8,734 bases of DNA from RZYP01 sp050256135 (GCA_050256135.1 JBFWIF010000092.1:1-8734); one strand, 5' to 3'. Positions 1 through 7,250 are shown, counted from the stretch's first letter. Notes: generated by a model not told the origin, from the letters alone. Made by a program: numbers and translations.

Positions 1-1194
1 AGATTTAAAAGAATATTTATTGGTTCCGAAATATCAGGTGAATTGAATTTTGTGAGAAGGACAAATTCTGCTTACTTTTCTGCCGCTGTATATAATAAAT
101 TCAAGGGATTTATTGTTCAGGTTGAAGATAGTGTTAGGAGACGAGGTATTGTTGCACAGATTCAGATACTGAAAGCGGATGGTGGTACAATTCCTTTGGC
201 GGCTGCGTTGGAGCAACCTGTTGAAGCAGTCTTTACCGGACCAGCAGCAAGCATCTTGGGTATAGAAGCGTTGGATGCACCTTCTATTAATGCCATTTCC
301 TTGGATGTTGGAGGGACTACAACCGATATAGCTTTTTGGAGCTGCGGTCACCCGCTTTTAGCAAACAGGGGAGCAAAGATAGCTGGTTACCCTACGGCAG
401 TCAGAGCTTTTCATATGCGTTCTATTGGGTTAGGCGGAGATAGTCGAATAACAAAAACGGGCGAAGATTTTCTAGTTGGCCCGGATCGTGTTGGTGCAGC
501 AATGGCTGTTGGTGGTAAGGAACCAACTTTGTCTGACGCTTTGATTGCAATGGGCTGTGTATCTTTTGGCGATAAATGCAAAGCACGTGAAGCTATGACC
601 TTTTTTGCAGCGGCAGATAATACTGTGGAAGAAATTGCAAAAAAGATTGTTTTTACTGCAGTCACGAAAATTAAGGATACTATCACGGAAATGATAAAGG
701 AGTGGAACCTACAGCCTGTTTATACCGTCAATGATGTAATTAAAAATACAGAGTTTATGCCAGAACTATTAATTGGTGTTGGCGGAGGTGCGCCAGGACT
801 TATTCCTGTGTTGGGAATGGAAATGGGCCTCCCTGTACAGATCCCTGACGGAGCGATGGTTGCTAATGCCGTTGGTGCGGCATTAGCGCGGCCTACTTTA
901 ACGGCAACTTTGCGTGCTGATACTACAGATGGTTACTACATAATTCCGGAAGCAGGAATTCATGAAAAAATCCAGTGTGATTTTTCACGTAGCACAGCCG
1001 AAAACATTCTTTCAAAGTGTTTGTGTGAACAAGCTGAAAAATGGAAGATAGCAAGCAGAGATGTTGAAGTAATGGCTTATGAGGAATTTCCGACAATCCA
1101 TAATTTCTATACTACTGGCAAGATTATTTATTTAGAAATGCAGTTAAAACCAGGTATTCTCCATACCGTAGCAGGTAAGGAGGTGGCATTTTGA
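1..1194 (+). CDS. Hydantoinase/oxoprolinase family protein (HyuA-like), 5' end missing
   Basis: This is the 3' part of a gene that begins before the window: the frame is open from base 1, and residues typical of the family (SGELNFVRRTN) straddle the TTG at 43, so that TTG is not the start. The family contains an actin-like ATPase fold and includes ATP-dependent hydrolases of cyclic amides such as hydantoins and 5-oxoproline. Two nucleotide-site signatures are visible: the DVGGTTTD phosphate loop (bases 304-327) and GGGAP (781-795), followed by a conserved PDGAMVANAVGAALARP stretch. About 397 codons are present. The substrate cannot be read from sequence. The stop codon overlaps the start of the next gene by 4 bp, so the two are translationally coupled, which suggests a shared role. 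I am confident of the family and not of the reaction. Confidence 0.85.
   Translation, partial: RFKRIFIGSEISGELNFVRRTNSAYFSAAVYNKFKGFIVQVEDSVRRRGIVAQIQILKADGGTIPLAAALEQPVEAVFTGPAASILGIEALDAPSINAISLDVGGTTTDIAFWSCGHPLLANRGAKIAGYPTAVRAFHMRSIGLGGDSRITKTGEDFLVGPDRVGAAMAVGGKEPTLSDALIAMGCVSFGDKCKAREAMTFFAAADNTVEEIAKKIVFTAVTKIKDTITEMIKEWNLQPVYTVNDVIKNTEFMPELLIGVGGGAPGLIPVLGMEMGLPVQIPDGAMVANAVGAALARPTLTATLRADTTDGYYIIPEAGIHEKIQCDFSRSTAENILSKCLCEQAEKWKIASRDVEVMAYEEFPTIHNFYTTGKIIYLEMQLKPGILHTVAGKEVAF
1177..1186 (+). promoter_or_regulatory. Strong ribosome binding site that fixes a TTG start
   Basis: AAGGAGGTGG is an almost perfect Shine-Dalgarno sequence inside the end of the hydantoinase-like gene. Its AGGAGG core ends 7 bases before the TTG at 1191. 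This supports TTG as the true start of the deacetylase-like gene, since no ATG lies at a suitable distance. Confidence 0.8.
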
Positions 1195-2507
1195 AACCGA
1201 ACTTAGGACTTGTATTTTTCCCAGCCTTTGATTGGATGATCAGTCCTACACATCCAGAACGTCAGGAACGTTTGTTGTACACGAGGGATCAGCTTCTTGA
1301 GGAAGGTTTATTTGATCTTGAGCAAATCAGAGAATACAAACCGCGATTAGCTGAAATCAGTGATTTGCAGCGTATACATGTTGGCATTCCCGCTATTTCC
1401 CGTTTAATTACGCCTGCTCATCTTGTTTCAGCAGGTGGCTGTATGACTGCCGCTGATGCCGTAATGAGCGGAGAAGTTAAACGCTCTTTTGCTTTGGTAC
1501 GCCCTCCTGGTCATCATGCAATGCGTGTGGTACACGGTATCAGGGGTTTTTGCGTCATCAATATTGAAGCTATAATGGCGGCTTATTTGCGGCAAAAATA
1601 TGGTGTTAAGAAGATTGCTATTGTTGATACCGACGTTCATCATGGCGACGGTACTCAGGATATTTTTTATCATGATCCTGATACTCTTTATATTTCTTTT
1701 CATCAGGATGGTCGTACTTTATATCCCGGCAGCGGTTTCCCAAATGAGGCTGGCAGTCCTGCTGCTTTGGGAACTACTATTAATCTGCCGTTACTGCCTG
1801 GTACTGGCGATGAAGGGGTGCATAGACTTTTTGATGGTATAATAAAACCGCTGCTTGATGACTTTGAGCCTGAAATTATTATTAATTCTGCAGGACAGGA
1901 CAATCATTTTAGTGATCCTTTGGCGTCAATGTCGGTAACAGCACAAGGATATGCTAGGTTGGCAGATAAACTGAAAGCAGATATTGCCGTTCTGGAAGGT
2001 GGGTATTCAGTTGAAGCTGCTTTACCATACGTTAATACCGGCATAATTTTGGCGATGGCGGAGATGGATTATGGCAATGTTATCGAACCAGATCAGACCG
2101 GCCTCAGAAGGCAGGATGAAAGATGTAATGCCAGAGTTGATGAACTTATCAAGCAAATTGGCGATTTGTGGGCGAATCGTCAAAAACTAAGCAATGAAGC
2201 TTTAGCAAAATGCGGTGACACCTGGAGCCGACGCAAAAATATTTATTACGATGAAGAAGGTATTAGTGAAGAACAAGTCGAGACTGTTCATTATTGCAAG
2301 CAATGCAAGGGTTATCTTACCATTCAGACTGCAGCAGAAAATACTCGTTTTGGCAGCCAGAGCGCTTTTGTGGTGATAGTTGAAGAGTCTATGTGTCCAG
2401 TTTGCAGACAAAAAGCTTATGATGAAGCGCTAAAAGAAAAAAAGACAAAAAGATGGCAATATGTTTTTGTACAAGACAAAACAAGAGGAAATATAGAAAG
2501 CATTTAG
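1191..2507 (+). CDS. Histone deacetylase-like (arginase-fold) amidohydrolase with Cys-rich C-terminal extension
   Basis: This 438-residue protein belongs to the HDAC/AcuC/acetylpolyamine amidohydrolase superfamily of zinc enzymes that remove acyl groups from amines. Catalytic signatures are intact: RPPGHHA (104-110, with the tandem His108-His109), DTDVHHGDGTQ (146-156, zinc ligands probably Asp148 and His150), SAGQDNHFSDPL (233-244, third ligand probably Asp237) and LEGGY (268-272, catalytic Tyr272). The catalytic domain ends near residue 295. A further 140 residues or so follow, with two CxxC pairs (Cys369/372 and Cys402/405), resembling a zinc ribbon that many bacterial homologues lack. It starts with TTG, overlaps the preceding gene by 4 bp and lies 9 bp before rph. 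The substrate is unknown; acetylated polyamines or other N-acyl amines are possible. No signal peptide is seen, so it is probably cytoplasmic. Confidence 0.88.
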   Translation: MKPNLGLVFFPAFDWMISPTHPERQERLLYTRDQLLEEGLFDLEQIREYKPRLAEISDLQRIHVGIPAISRLITPAHLVSAGGCMTAADAVMSGEVKRSFALVRPPGHHAMRVVHGIRGFCVINIEAIMAAYLRQKYGVKKIAIVDTDVHHGDGTQDIFYHDPDTLYISFHQDGRTLYPGSGFPNEAGSPAALGTTINLPLLPGTGDEGVHRLFDGIIKPLLDDFEPEIIINSAGQDNHFSDPLASMSVTAQGYARLADKLKADIAVLEGGYSVEAALPYVNTGIILAMAEMDYGNVIEPDQTGLRRQDERCNARVDELIKQIGDLWANRQKLSNEALAKCGDTWSRRKNIYYDEEGISEEQVETVHYCKQCKGYLTIQTAAENTRFGSQSAFVVIVEESMCPVCRQKAYDEALKEKKTKRWQYVFVQDKTRGNIESI

Positions 2508-2516
2508 GGGGAAGAA

Positions 2517-3251
2517 ATGAAAAGAACAGATGGAAGAACAAGCAAACAATTAAGACCTGTAAAAATGACCAAGGATTTTGTTATTTATCCAGAAGGTTCT
2601 GTTTTTATTGAAATGGGTAATACACGTGTTTTGTGTAATGCATCTATTGAGGAAAAAGTTCCTAGGTTTTTGGCAGGAACAGGTAAAGGGTGGGTAACTG
2701 CAGAGTATTCGTTATTGCCGCGTTCAACACAGCAACGCAATTCCCGTGAGGCTGCCAAAGGCAAACAAAGTGGCCGTACACAAGAAATTCAACGGTTAAT
2801 AGGACGTTCTCTGCGTAGTGTTGTAGACTTAGCAGCATTGGGTGAAAAATCAATTACGATAGACTGCGATGTTTTACAGGCAGATGGTGGCACAAGAACT
2901 GCTTCTATTACCGGTGCTTTTGTCGCGCTGGTAATTGCGCTGAATAAAGTTTGCCCGGAAGGTCAAAAATTCCCAATTAAGGATTTTTTGGCAGCAATTA
3001 GCGTGGGGATTGTGAATGGTGAAGAAATTCTTGATTTGTGTTATGAAGAAGACAGCAATGCAGATGTTGATATGAACATTGTAATGACAGGCAGTGGAAA
3101 CTTTGTGGAGCTACAGGGAACAGGAGAAGAGTATACATTTGATAAGAAACAGTTGAAGAAAATGTTAGAACTTGGTGAAAAAGGCTGCAATGAATTGATT
3201 GCAACGCAAAAAGAAGTTCTAGGAAAAATTGCAGAGCGGGTAGGTAAATAG
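2517..3251 (+). CDS. rph: Ribonuclease PH
   Basis: RNase PH is a phosphorolytic 3'-5' exoribonuclease that trims the 3' ends of tRNA precursors, leaving nucleoside diphosphates, and works as a hexamer. The 244 residues match the usual length of about 240-250. Visible hallmarks are the N-terminal RTDGR (3-7), SGRTQEIQRLIGRSLR (85-100), the phosphate-binding GGTRTASITGA (124-134) and the acidic catalytic region with Asp183 and Asp185 (NADVDMN). The AGGGGGA at 2506-2512 gives a good ribosome binding site for the ATG at 2517. It lies 9 bp after the deacetylase-like gene and 1 bp before rdgB. The order rph-rdgB-yfcE matches Bacillus subtilis rph-ysnA-ysnB, which supports the assignment. Confidence 0.97.
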   Translation: MKRTDGRTSKQLRPVKMTKDFVIYPEGSVFIEMGNTRVLCNASIEEKVPRFLAGTGKGWVTAEYSLLPRSTQQRNSREAAKGKQSGRTQEIQRLIGRSLRSVVDLAALGEKSITIDCDVLQADGGTRTASITGAFVALVIALNKVCPEGQKFPIKDFLAAISVGIVNGEEILDLCYEEDSNADVDMNIVMTGSGNFVELQGTGEEYTFDKKQLKKMLELGEKGCNELIATQKEVLGKIAERVGK

Positions 3252-3252
3252 G

Positions 3253-3843
3253 ATGCAGGAATTGGTAATTGCAACAACAAACGAAGGCAAGCTGAAAGAA
3301 TTTAAAGAATTAATGAAAGATATGGATTTAGAAATCAAATCATTGAACGAATTGGCTGATATTCCCGCACCGGAAGAAACAGGTAAAACTTTTGCTGCTA
3401 ATGCCAGACAAAAAGCTCTTTATTACGCAAAAATAACAGGAAAAATCTGCATAGCTGATGATTCAGGACTTGAAGTACAGACCCTTAAAGGTGAACCTGG
3501 TGTTCGTTCTGCACGGTATGCAGGCGAAGAAGCTGATGCTGAGGCCAATAATAAACTGCTCTTGCAGACGATGAAATTCCATATGAAACGTACTTGTCGT
3601 TTCCGTTGTGCGCTGGCTGTCGCTAGTCCAGATGGTAAAATAATGGCGGAAACAGAAGGCGTTTGCGAAGGGATGCTACTGCACGACAAATTGGGCGAAG
3701 AAGGTTTTGGATATGATCCATTATTCTGGTCGACAGAGTTGCACAAAGGATTGGGCGAAGCAACCATGGAAGAAAAAAATCAGGTAAGTCATAGAGCAAA
3801 GGCTATAAAAAAATTATGTGAAATGTGGGCGAAGATAAAGTGA
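3253..3843 (+). CDS. rdgB: XTP/dITP diphosphatase (non-canonical purine NTP pyrophosphatase, HAM1/RdgB)
   Basis: This enzyme hydrolyses XTP, dITP and ITP to monophosphate plus pyrophosphate, cleaning deaminated purines out of the nucleotide pool. The 196 residues are the usual full length. Motifs are the N-terminal ATTNEGKLKEF (7-17), the catalytic IADDSGLEV (67-75, Asp70 the likely general base), GEPGVRSARYAG (80-91), GFGYDPLF (151-158) and the C-terminal SHRAKA (179-184). The ATG at 3253 follows the rph stop after 1 bp, with only a weak GTAGG-type binding site, so translation probably depends on coupling to rph. Its end overlaps the next gene by 4 bp if that gene starts at 3840. Confidence 0.96.
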   Translation: MQELVIATTNEGKLKEFKELMKDMDLEIKSLNELADIPAPEETGKTFAANARQKALYYAKITGKICIADDSGLEVQTLKGEPGVRSARYAGEEADAEANNKLLLQTMKFHMKRTCRFRCALAVASPDGKIMAETEGVCEGMLLHDKLGEEGFGYDPLFWSTELHKGLGEATMEEKNQVSHRAKAIKKLCEMWAKIK

Positions 3844-4325
3844 AAATCGGTATAACAGGCGATACTCACGGCAGTAAAAAAGCCATGCGGCTTGTGCTGG
3901 GAATGGCGCCACCGGTTGATTATTGGTTTCATACGGGTGATTACAGCCAGGATGGAAAGTTTCTGGCCTATGAAACCAAACTGCCGCTATTGACTGTGGC
4001 AGGTAATACTGATCCAGCTGATGGCAAAGCCAATATTGATGAATTGATAACACTTGCCGGTAAGCGTATTTGGCTTACACACGGGCACCATTATATGCAT
4101 GGTTATCAAATAAATGAAATAGCATGGTGGGCTCGTAAGCTTGAGGTTGATATTGCCGTTTTCGGTCATACCCATATTCCTATGGTTAAGTGGTTCGGAG
4201 AAATTTTGCTCATTAATCCTGGAAGCCCCATTTTACCAAGAGATGAGCAGGGTGCAAGTTTTGCTGTTCTTACTATTAACGAAGGTGAAAGACCTGAAGT
4301 TGAAATAATTAGAATAAAAAACTAA
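3840..4325 (+). CDS. YfcE/MJ0936-type metallophosphoesterase
   Basis: A small calcineurin-like phosphodiesterase of 161 residues that needs two metal ions; relatives cleave artificial phosphodiesters and the natural substrate is mostly unknown. Metal-site residues are in place: GDTHG (Asp8, His10), HTGD (Asp34), GNTD (Asn56; GNCD in many relatives), THGHH (His81, His83) and GHTHIP (His110, His112), followed by NPGSP. I chose the GTG at 3840, which gives the family-typical beginning MKIGITGDTHG and a 4-bp overlap with rdgB. An in-frame GTG at 3825 would add five residues and cannot be excluded. Neither start has a strong ribosome binding site. It closes the rph-rdgB-yfcE cluster, whose order matches B. 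subtilis (ysnB). Confidence 0.92.
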   Translation: MKIGITGDTHGSKKAMRLVLGMAPPVDYWFHTGDYSQDGKFLAYETKLPLLTVAGNTDPADGKANIDELITLAGKRIWLTHGHHYMHGYQINEIAWWARKLEVDIAVFGHTHIPMVKWFGEILLINPGSPILPRDEQGASFAVLTINEGERPEVEIIRIKN

Positions 4326-4332
4326 TATAAAC

Positions 4333-4361
4333 TTGCAAAAATATAATGAATCATATAAACT
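4333..4361 (+). promoter_or_regulatory. Candidate promoter for the malic enzyme-fumarase operon
   Basis: TTGCAA at 4333-4338 and TAAACT at 4356-4361 are separated by 17 bp, each matching four of six consensus bases. The region is very AT-rich and offers other -10-like boxes (TATAAT at 4342-4347 and 4378-4383) that lack a properly spaced -35 or lie too close to the start codon. Some promoter is expected, because this 75-bp gap is the largest break before the operon. The exact choice is uncertain. Confidence 0.35.
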
Positions 4362-4377
4362 AATAGTGTACGCTATT
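4362..4377. promoter_or_regulatory. 16-bp imperfect dyad, possible operator
   Basis: AATAGTGTACGCTATT is symmetric at 14 of 16 positions. It lies just after the candidate -10 box and about 23 bp before the malic enzyme start, where a repressor site would be expected. No T-run follows, so it is unlikely to be a terminator. The binding protein is unknown. Confidence 0.35.
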
Positions 4378-4400
4378 TATAATTAAATGGGGGAATTAAA

Positions 4401-5627
4401 ATGACAATTAACGAAGAAGCACTCAAAGTTAGACAACAATACAATGGAATATTGACTACTGCTAGCAAGGTACCTCTCAAAGATCGTCATGATCTTTCAG
4501 TTCTCTACACTCCGGGTGTGGCTGAGCCATGCAAAGTTATTAAGGAGAACAAGGATCTATCTTTTGAGTATACATGCCGCGGTAATATGGTTGCTATCAT
4601 CAGTGATGGCACCAGGGTGCTCGGTTTGGGAGATATTGGACCAGAAGCAGGATTGCCGGTTATGGAAGGCAAAGCTGTTCTTTTCAAAACTTTTGGTGAT
4701 GTTGATGCTATTCCTATTTGTCTTGATACCAAAGATCCGGACAAGTTCATTGAAACTGTCAGAATACTGCAGCCTTCTTTCGCAGGTATTAATCTTGAGG
4801 ATATTTCTTCTCCAAAATGCTATGATATTGAATGCAAATTAAAAGAGATTTGTGATATACCGGTATTCCATGATGATCAGCACGGAACCGCGATAGCATT
4901 GTGCTCAGCCGTTATCGGCGCGTTGCGTTTTGTAAAAAAGGATATCAAGAAGATAAAAATTGTTGTTAATGGCTGCGGTGCAGCTGGTTCTGCGATTGGC
5001 CGTCTTTTGGTCAATATGGGAGCTGAGAATGTAATTATGGTTGATCGTTTCGGTGCTTTGTATGATGGCATTGATGCTAAGCTTGACCGCGTTCAGGATT
5101 ATCTGAAAACAGTTACTAATAAGAATAAAGAAAAAGGATCATTGGCTGATATAGCTAAAGGAGCCGATGTATTGATTGGTGTTTCCGCACCAGGTGTGTT
5201 CACTAAAGAAATTATTGCTAGCATGAACAGCGACGCAATTGTTTTTGGGATGGCTAACCCCGTGCCTGAAACAACTTATGAAGAAGCGATTGCCGCAGGT
5301 GCCAGAGTTGCAGGAACAGGCCGTAGTGACGCCCCGAATCAGGTTAATAATGTAACAGTATTTCCTGGAGTATTCCGTGGCGCATTAGATGTTCGTGCGA
5401 GAGCAATTACTGAGGAAATGAAGATAGCTGCCGCTAATGCAATTGCCAATCTGATTGATGAAAAAGATTTGCGTGCAGATTATGTTGTTCCAGATGCTTT
5501 TGATCCACGTGTTGCACCTGCTGTTGCAGCTGCTGTGGCAAAAGTAGCTATAGAAACTGGTGTTGCCAGAATTAATATTGATCCTGAGGTTGTTAGAGCT
5601 AACACTATGAAACGTGTTGGTAGATAA
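4401..5627 (+). CDS. NAD(P)-dependent malic enzyme
   Basis: Oxidative decarboxylation of malate to pyruvate and CO2 with reduction of NAD(P). This is the short bacterial form, 408 residues. Motifs are LYTPGVAEP (35-43, catalytic Tyr36), GLGDIGPEAGLPVMEGK (75-91, catalytic Lys91), NLEDI (131-135, metal ligands Glu133 and Asp134), FHDDQHGTA (156-164, metal ligand Asp158) and the Rossmann loop NGCGAAGSAIG (190-200). Asp215 after the second strand (MVDRFG) favours NAD over NADP, but this is an inference. The ATG follows GGGGGAA at 4389-4395. The stop lies 16 bp before the fumarase alpha gene. The two activities together link fumarate, malate and pyruvate, as in fermentations that make or use C4 acids. 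The exact symbol (maeA, mae, sfcA) varies between databases, so none is given. Confidence 0.95.
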   Translation: MTINEEALKVRQQYNGILTTASKVPLKDRHDLSVLYTPGVAEPCKVIKENKDLSFEYTCRGNMVAIISDGTRVLGLGDIGPEAGLPVMEGKAVLFKTFGDVDAIPICLDTKDPDKFIETVRILQPSFAGINLEDISSPKCYDIECKLKEICDIPVFHDDQHGTAIALCSAVIGALRFVKKDIKKIKIVVNGCGAAGSAIGRLLVNMGAENVIMVDRFGALYDGIDAKLDRVQDYLKTVTNKNKEKGSLADIAKGADVLIGVSAPGVFTKEIIASMNSDAIVFGMANPVPETTYEEAIAAGARVAGTGRSDAPNQVNNVTVFPGVFRGALDVRARAITEEMKIAAANAIANLIDEKDLRADYVVPDAFDPRVAPAVAAAVAKVAIETGVARINIDPEVVRANTMKRVGR

Positions 5628-5632
5628 TTATC

Positions 5633-5639
5633 GGAGGTG
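5633..5639 (+). promoter_or_regulatory. Ribosome binding site deciding the fumarase alpha start
   Basis: The GGAGG core of GGAGGTG ends 6 bases before the ATG at 5644. It selects this start over an in-frame TTG at 5614 that lies inside the malic enzyme gene. Confidence 0.8.
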
Positions 5640-5643
5640 CTTT

Positions 5644-6489
5644 ATGCGTACGATTGATGTAAAAGTTGTTACTGAAGCAGTAAGTAAACTCTGTAAAGAT
5701 GCTTGTTACTATTTGCCTGAAGAAATGATGGCAGTCCTGGAAAAATCCCGTGCAACAGAGGAATCGCCATTGGGCAAGGAAATTTTGGAGACTCTCATAG
5801 AAAATGCCAAGCTTGCTAAGGAAACCGACTGCCCGATATGTCAGGACACTGGCCTCACTGTTGTTTTCGCAGAAATTGGTCAAGATGTACATTTCACAGG
5901 CGGCGACCTCTATGCAGCGATTAATGCAGGGGTAGCAGATGGATATGTCAACGGCTATCTAAGAAAATCATCGGTTGATGACCCTCTGTTTGAAAGGAAA
6001 AATACTCAGGATAATACTCCGGCTATTATCCATACAACGATAGTTGAGGGTGACAAGGTAAAAATTACCGTATCACCTAAAGGCTGCGGCAGTGAAAATA
6101 TGGGAGCTTTAAAGATGCTTAAACCTGCTGATGGAGTTGAAGGCGTTATTAAGTTTGTTGTTGACACGGTTCGCAGTGCAGGACCTAATCCATGCCCACC
6201 GGTAACTGTTGGCATTGGAATTGGCGGTAATATGGAAAAAGCAACTTTGCTTGCTAAATATTCTTTGACACGTACGGTCGGTGAACATAATCCGAATCCA
6301 AAATATGCCGAACTTGAGAAGGAATTGCTGCGACGCGTAAACATGACTGGAGTAGGACCTGCCGGCTTAGGCGGATCTACTACTGCGGTAGCAGTCAATA
6401 TTGAATATGCGCCTACTCATATAGGAGCACTTCCAGTTGCTGTTAACCTAAATTGTCACGCTGCGCGCTGCGCTCAAGTAGTCTTATAA
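5644..6489 (+). CDS. Fumarate hydratase, class I, alpha subunit (Fe-S)
   Basis: Catalytic Fe-S subunit of the two-subunit class I fumarase, which interconverts fumarate and (S)-malate. The related alpha subunit of L(+)-tartrate dehydratase is the alternative, but the malic enzyme neighbour favours fumarase. The 281 residues are the usual length. The 4Fe-4S cluster ligands are probably Cys66 in CPICQDTG, Cys184 in NPCPPVTVG and Cys271 in the C-terminal NCHAARC, by analogy with E. coli FumA. PKGCGSENMG (145-154) is another conserved block; the Cys148 there is often Gly or Phe in relatives. The cluster makes such enzymes oxygen-sensitive, consistent with an anaerobe. The gene sits 16 bp after malic enzyme and 12 bp before the beta subunit. 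Confidence 0.94.
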   Translation: MRTIDVKVVTEAVSKLCKDACYYLPEEMMAVLEKSRATEESPLGKEILETLIENAKLAKETDCPICQDTGLTVVFAEIGQDVHFTGGDLYAAINAGVADGYVNGYLRKSSVDDPLFERKNTQDNTPAIIHTTIVEGDKVKITVSPKGCGSENMGALKMLKPADGVEGVIKFVVDTVRSAGPNPCPPVTVGIGIGGNMEKATLLAKYSLTRTVGEHNPNPKYAELEKELLRRVNMTGVGPAGLGGSTTAVAVNIEYAPTHIGALPVAVNLNCHAARCAQVVL

Positions 6490-6501
6490 GGGGGAGTAGA
6501 A

Positions 6502-7065
6502 ATGTCAGAACAAACTATTAAATATATAACTACGCCGCTTACTGATGAAACAATAAGGTCTTTGAAAGCAGGAGATAGTGTACGTATAACAGGGCCTATT
6601 TATACAGCCCGTGATGCTGCACATAAAAGAATGACTGAAGCTTTGGCTAGGGGCGAAAAATTGCCAATTGACATTAAAGGCAATGTTATCTATTATGTTG
6701 GACCCTCTCCGGAAAAACCAGGGCAAGTTGTTGGTTCTGCCGGCCCGACGACAAGCGGTCGTATGGACGCGTATACGCCGACATTACTGGAGCAAGGCAT
6801 GAAAGGCATGATTGGCAAAGGCTCCCGCTCGCAGACAGTTATAGACTCCATCGTCAAAAATTGTGCTGTTTACTTTGTGGCAGTTGGTGGTGCTGCAGCT
6901 GTTATTTCCAAGTCGATAAAGGCACAGGAATTATTAGCATATGGTGATTTGGGGCCGGAAGCAATTCGCCGTTATGATGTAGTGGATTTCCCGGCAATTG
7001 TTTGCATTGACTGCGAAGGAAATGACTTTTATAAAGTTGGTATAAAAAAATACAGCAAAGAATAG
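6502..7065 (+). CDS. Fumarate hydratase, class I, beta subunit
   Basis: C-terminal-domain partner of the class I fumarase; alpha and beta together form the active site. It has 187 residues, typical for the subunit. Visible motifs are ITGPIYTARDAAHKRM (29-44, with the conserved Arg37, Asp38 and His41), GPTTSGRMD (81-89), MIGKG (102-106) and the GGAAA turn (129-133). The ATG follows AAGGGGGAG at 6489-6497. This is the last gene of the malic enzyme-fumarase operon. The 49 bp after it hold the tRNA promoter and only a weak hairpin, so operon transcripts may read into the tRNA unit and stop at its terminator. Confidence 0.94.
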   Translation: MSEQTIKYITTPLTDETIRSLKAGDSVRITGPIYTARDAAHKRMTEALARGEKLPIDIKGNVIYYVGPSPEKPGQVVGSAGPTTSGRMDAYTPTLLEQGMKGMIGKGSRSQTVIDSIVKNCAVYFVAVGGAAAVISKSIKAQELLAYGDLGPEAIRRYDVVDFPAIVCIDCEGNDFYKVGIKKYSKE

Positions 7066-7072
7066 AAAAACA

Positions 7073-7101
7073 TTGACCTGTTTTATATTTTTATGTATAA
7101 T
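7073..7101 (+). promoter_or_regulatory. Promoter of tRNA-Pro
   Basis: TTGACC (7073-7078) and a perfect TATAAT (7096-7101) are separated by exactly 17 bp, and the tRNA begins 14 bp after the -10 box. This is a near-consensus sigma-70/SigA promoter, as expected for a stable RNA. The -35 box falls in the loop of a small inverted repeat, 7067-7084. Confidence 0.85.
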
Positions 7102-7114
7102 AAATCTCGTGATT

Positions 7115-7191
7115 CGGGGCGTGGCTCAGTTTGGTAGAGCACCTCGCTTGGGACGAGGGGGTCGCAGGTTCAAATCCTGCCGCTCCGACCA
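7115..7191 (+). tRNA. tRNA-Pro (anticodon TGG)
   Basis: A complete 77-nt cloverleaf with encoded CCA. The acceptor stem is CGGGGCG/CGCTCCG (one G-U pair), the D stem GCTC/GAGC, the anticodon stem CCTCG/CGAGG around the loop CTTGGGA with anticodon TGG, a 5-nt variable loop, and the T stem GCAGG/CCTGC around TTCAAAT. It is transcribed from its own promoter and followed by a strong terminator. TGG reads CCA and CCG, and often all proline codons by wobble. Confidence 0.98.
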
Positions 7192-7215
7192 GTTTAATTA
7201 ATTGAATCACATTTG

Positions 7216-7250
7216 ATAGGCATCTCGCTGAGGTGCCTATGTTTTTTTTT
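7216..7250 (+). terminator. Rho-independent terminator of the tRNA-Pro unit
   Basis: ATAGGCATCTC (7216-7226) pairs with GAGGTGCCTAT (7230-7240): 11 bp with one G-T wobble and a 3-nt loop, followed by nine T from 7242 to 7250. It insulates the methionine unit from transcription arriving from the tRNA or the fumarase operon. Confidence 0.92.

Noticed and set aside
43..45. TTG as the start of the first gene
   Set aside because: The frame is open back to base 1 and the upstream codons encode family-typical residues, so the gene is cut by the window edge instead of starting here.
34..351. 105-codon ORF on the - strand, and similar antisense ORFs such as 3423-3767 and 6006-6398
   Set aside because: They lie opposite well-identified genes, have no recognisable motif, and are explained as shadows of the sense coding frame.
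3825..3839. GTG at 3825 as the start of the YfcE-like gene
   Set aside because: It would add five residues before the family-typical MKIGITGDTHG and increase the overlap with rdgB to 19 bp. The GTG at 3840 gives a standard 4-bp coupled overlap.
5614..5643. TTG at 5614 as the start of fumarase alpha
   Set aside because: It lies within the malic enzyme gene, has no ribosome binding site and adds ten unrelated residues. The ATG at 5644 has a good GGAGGTG.
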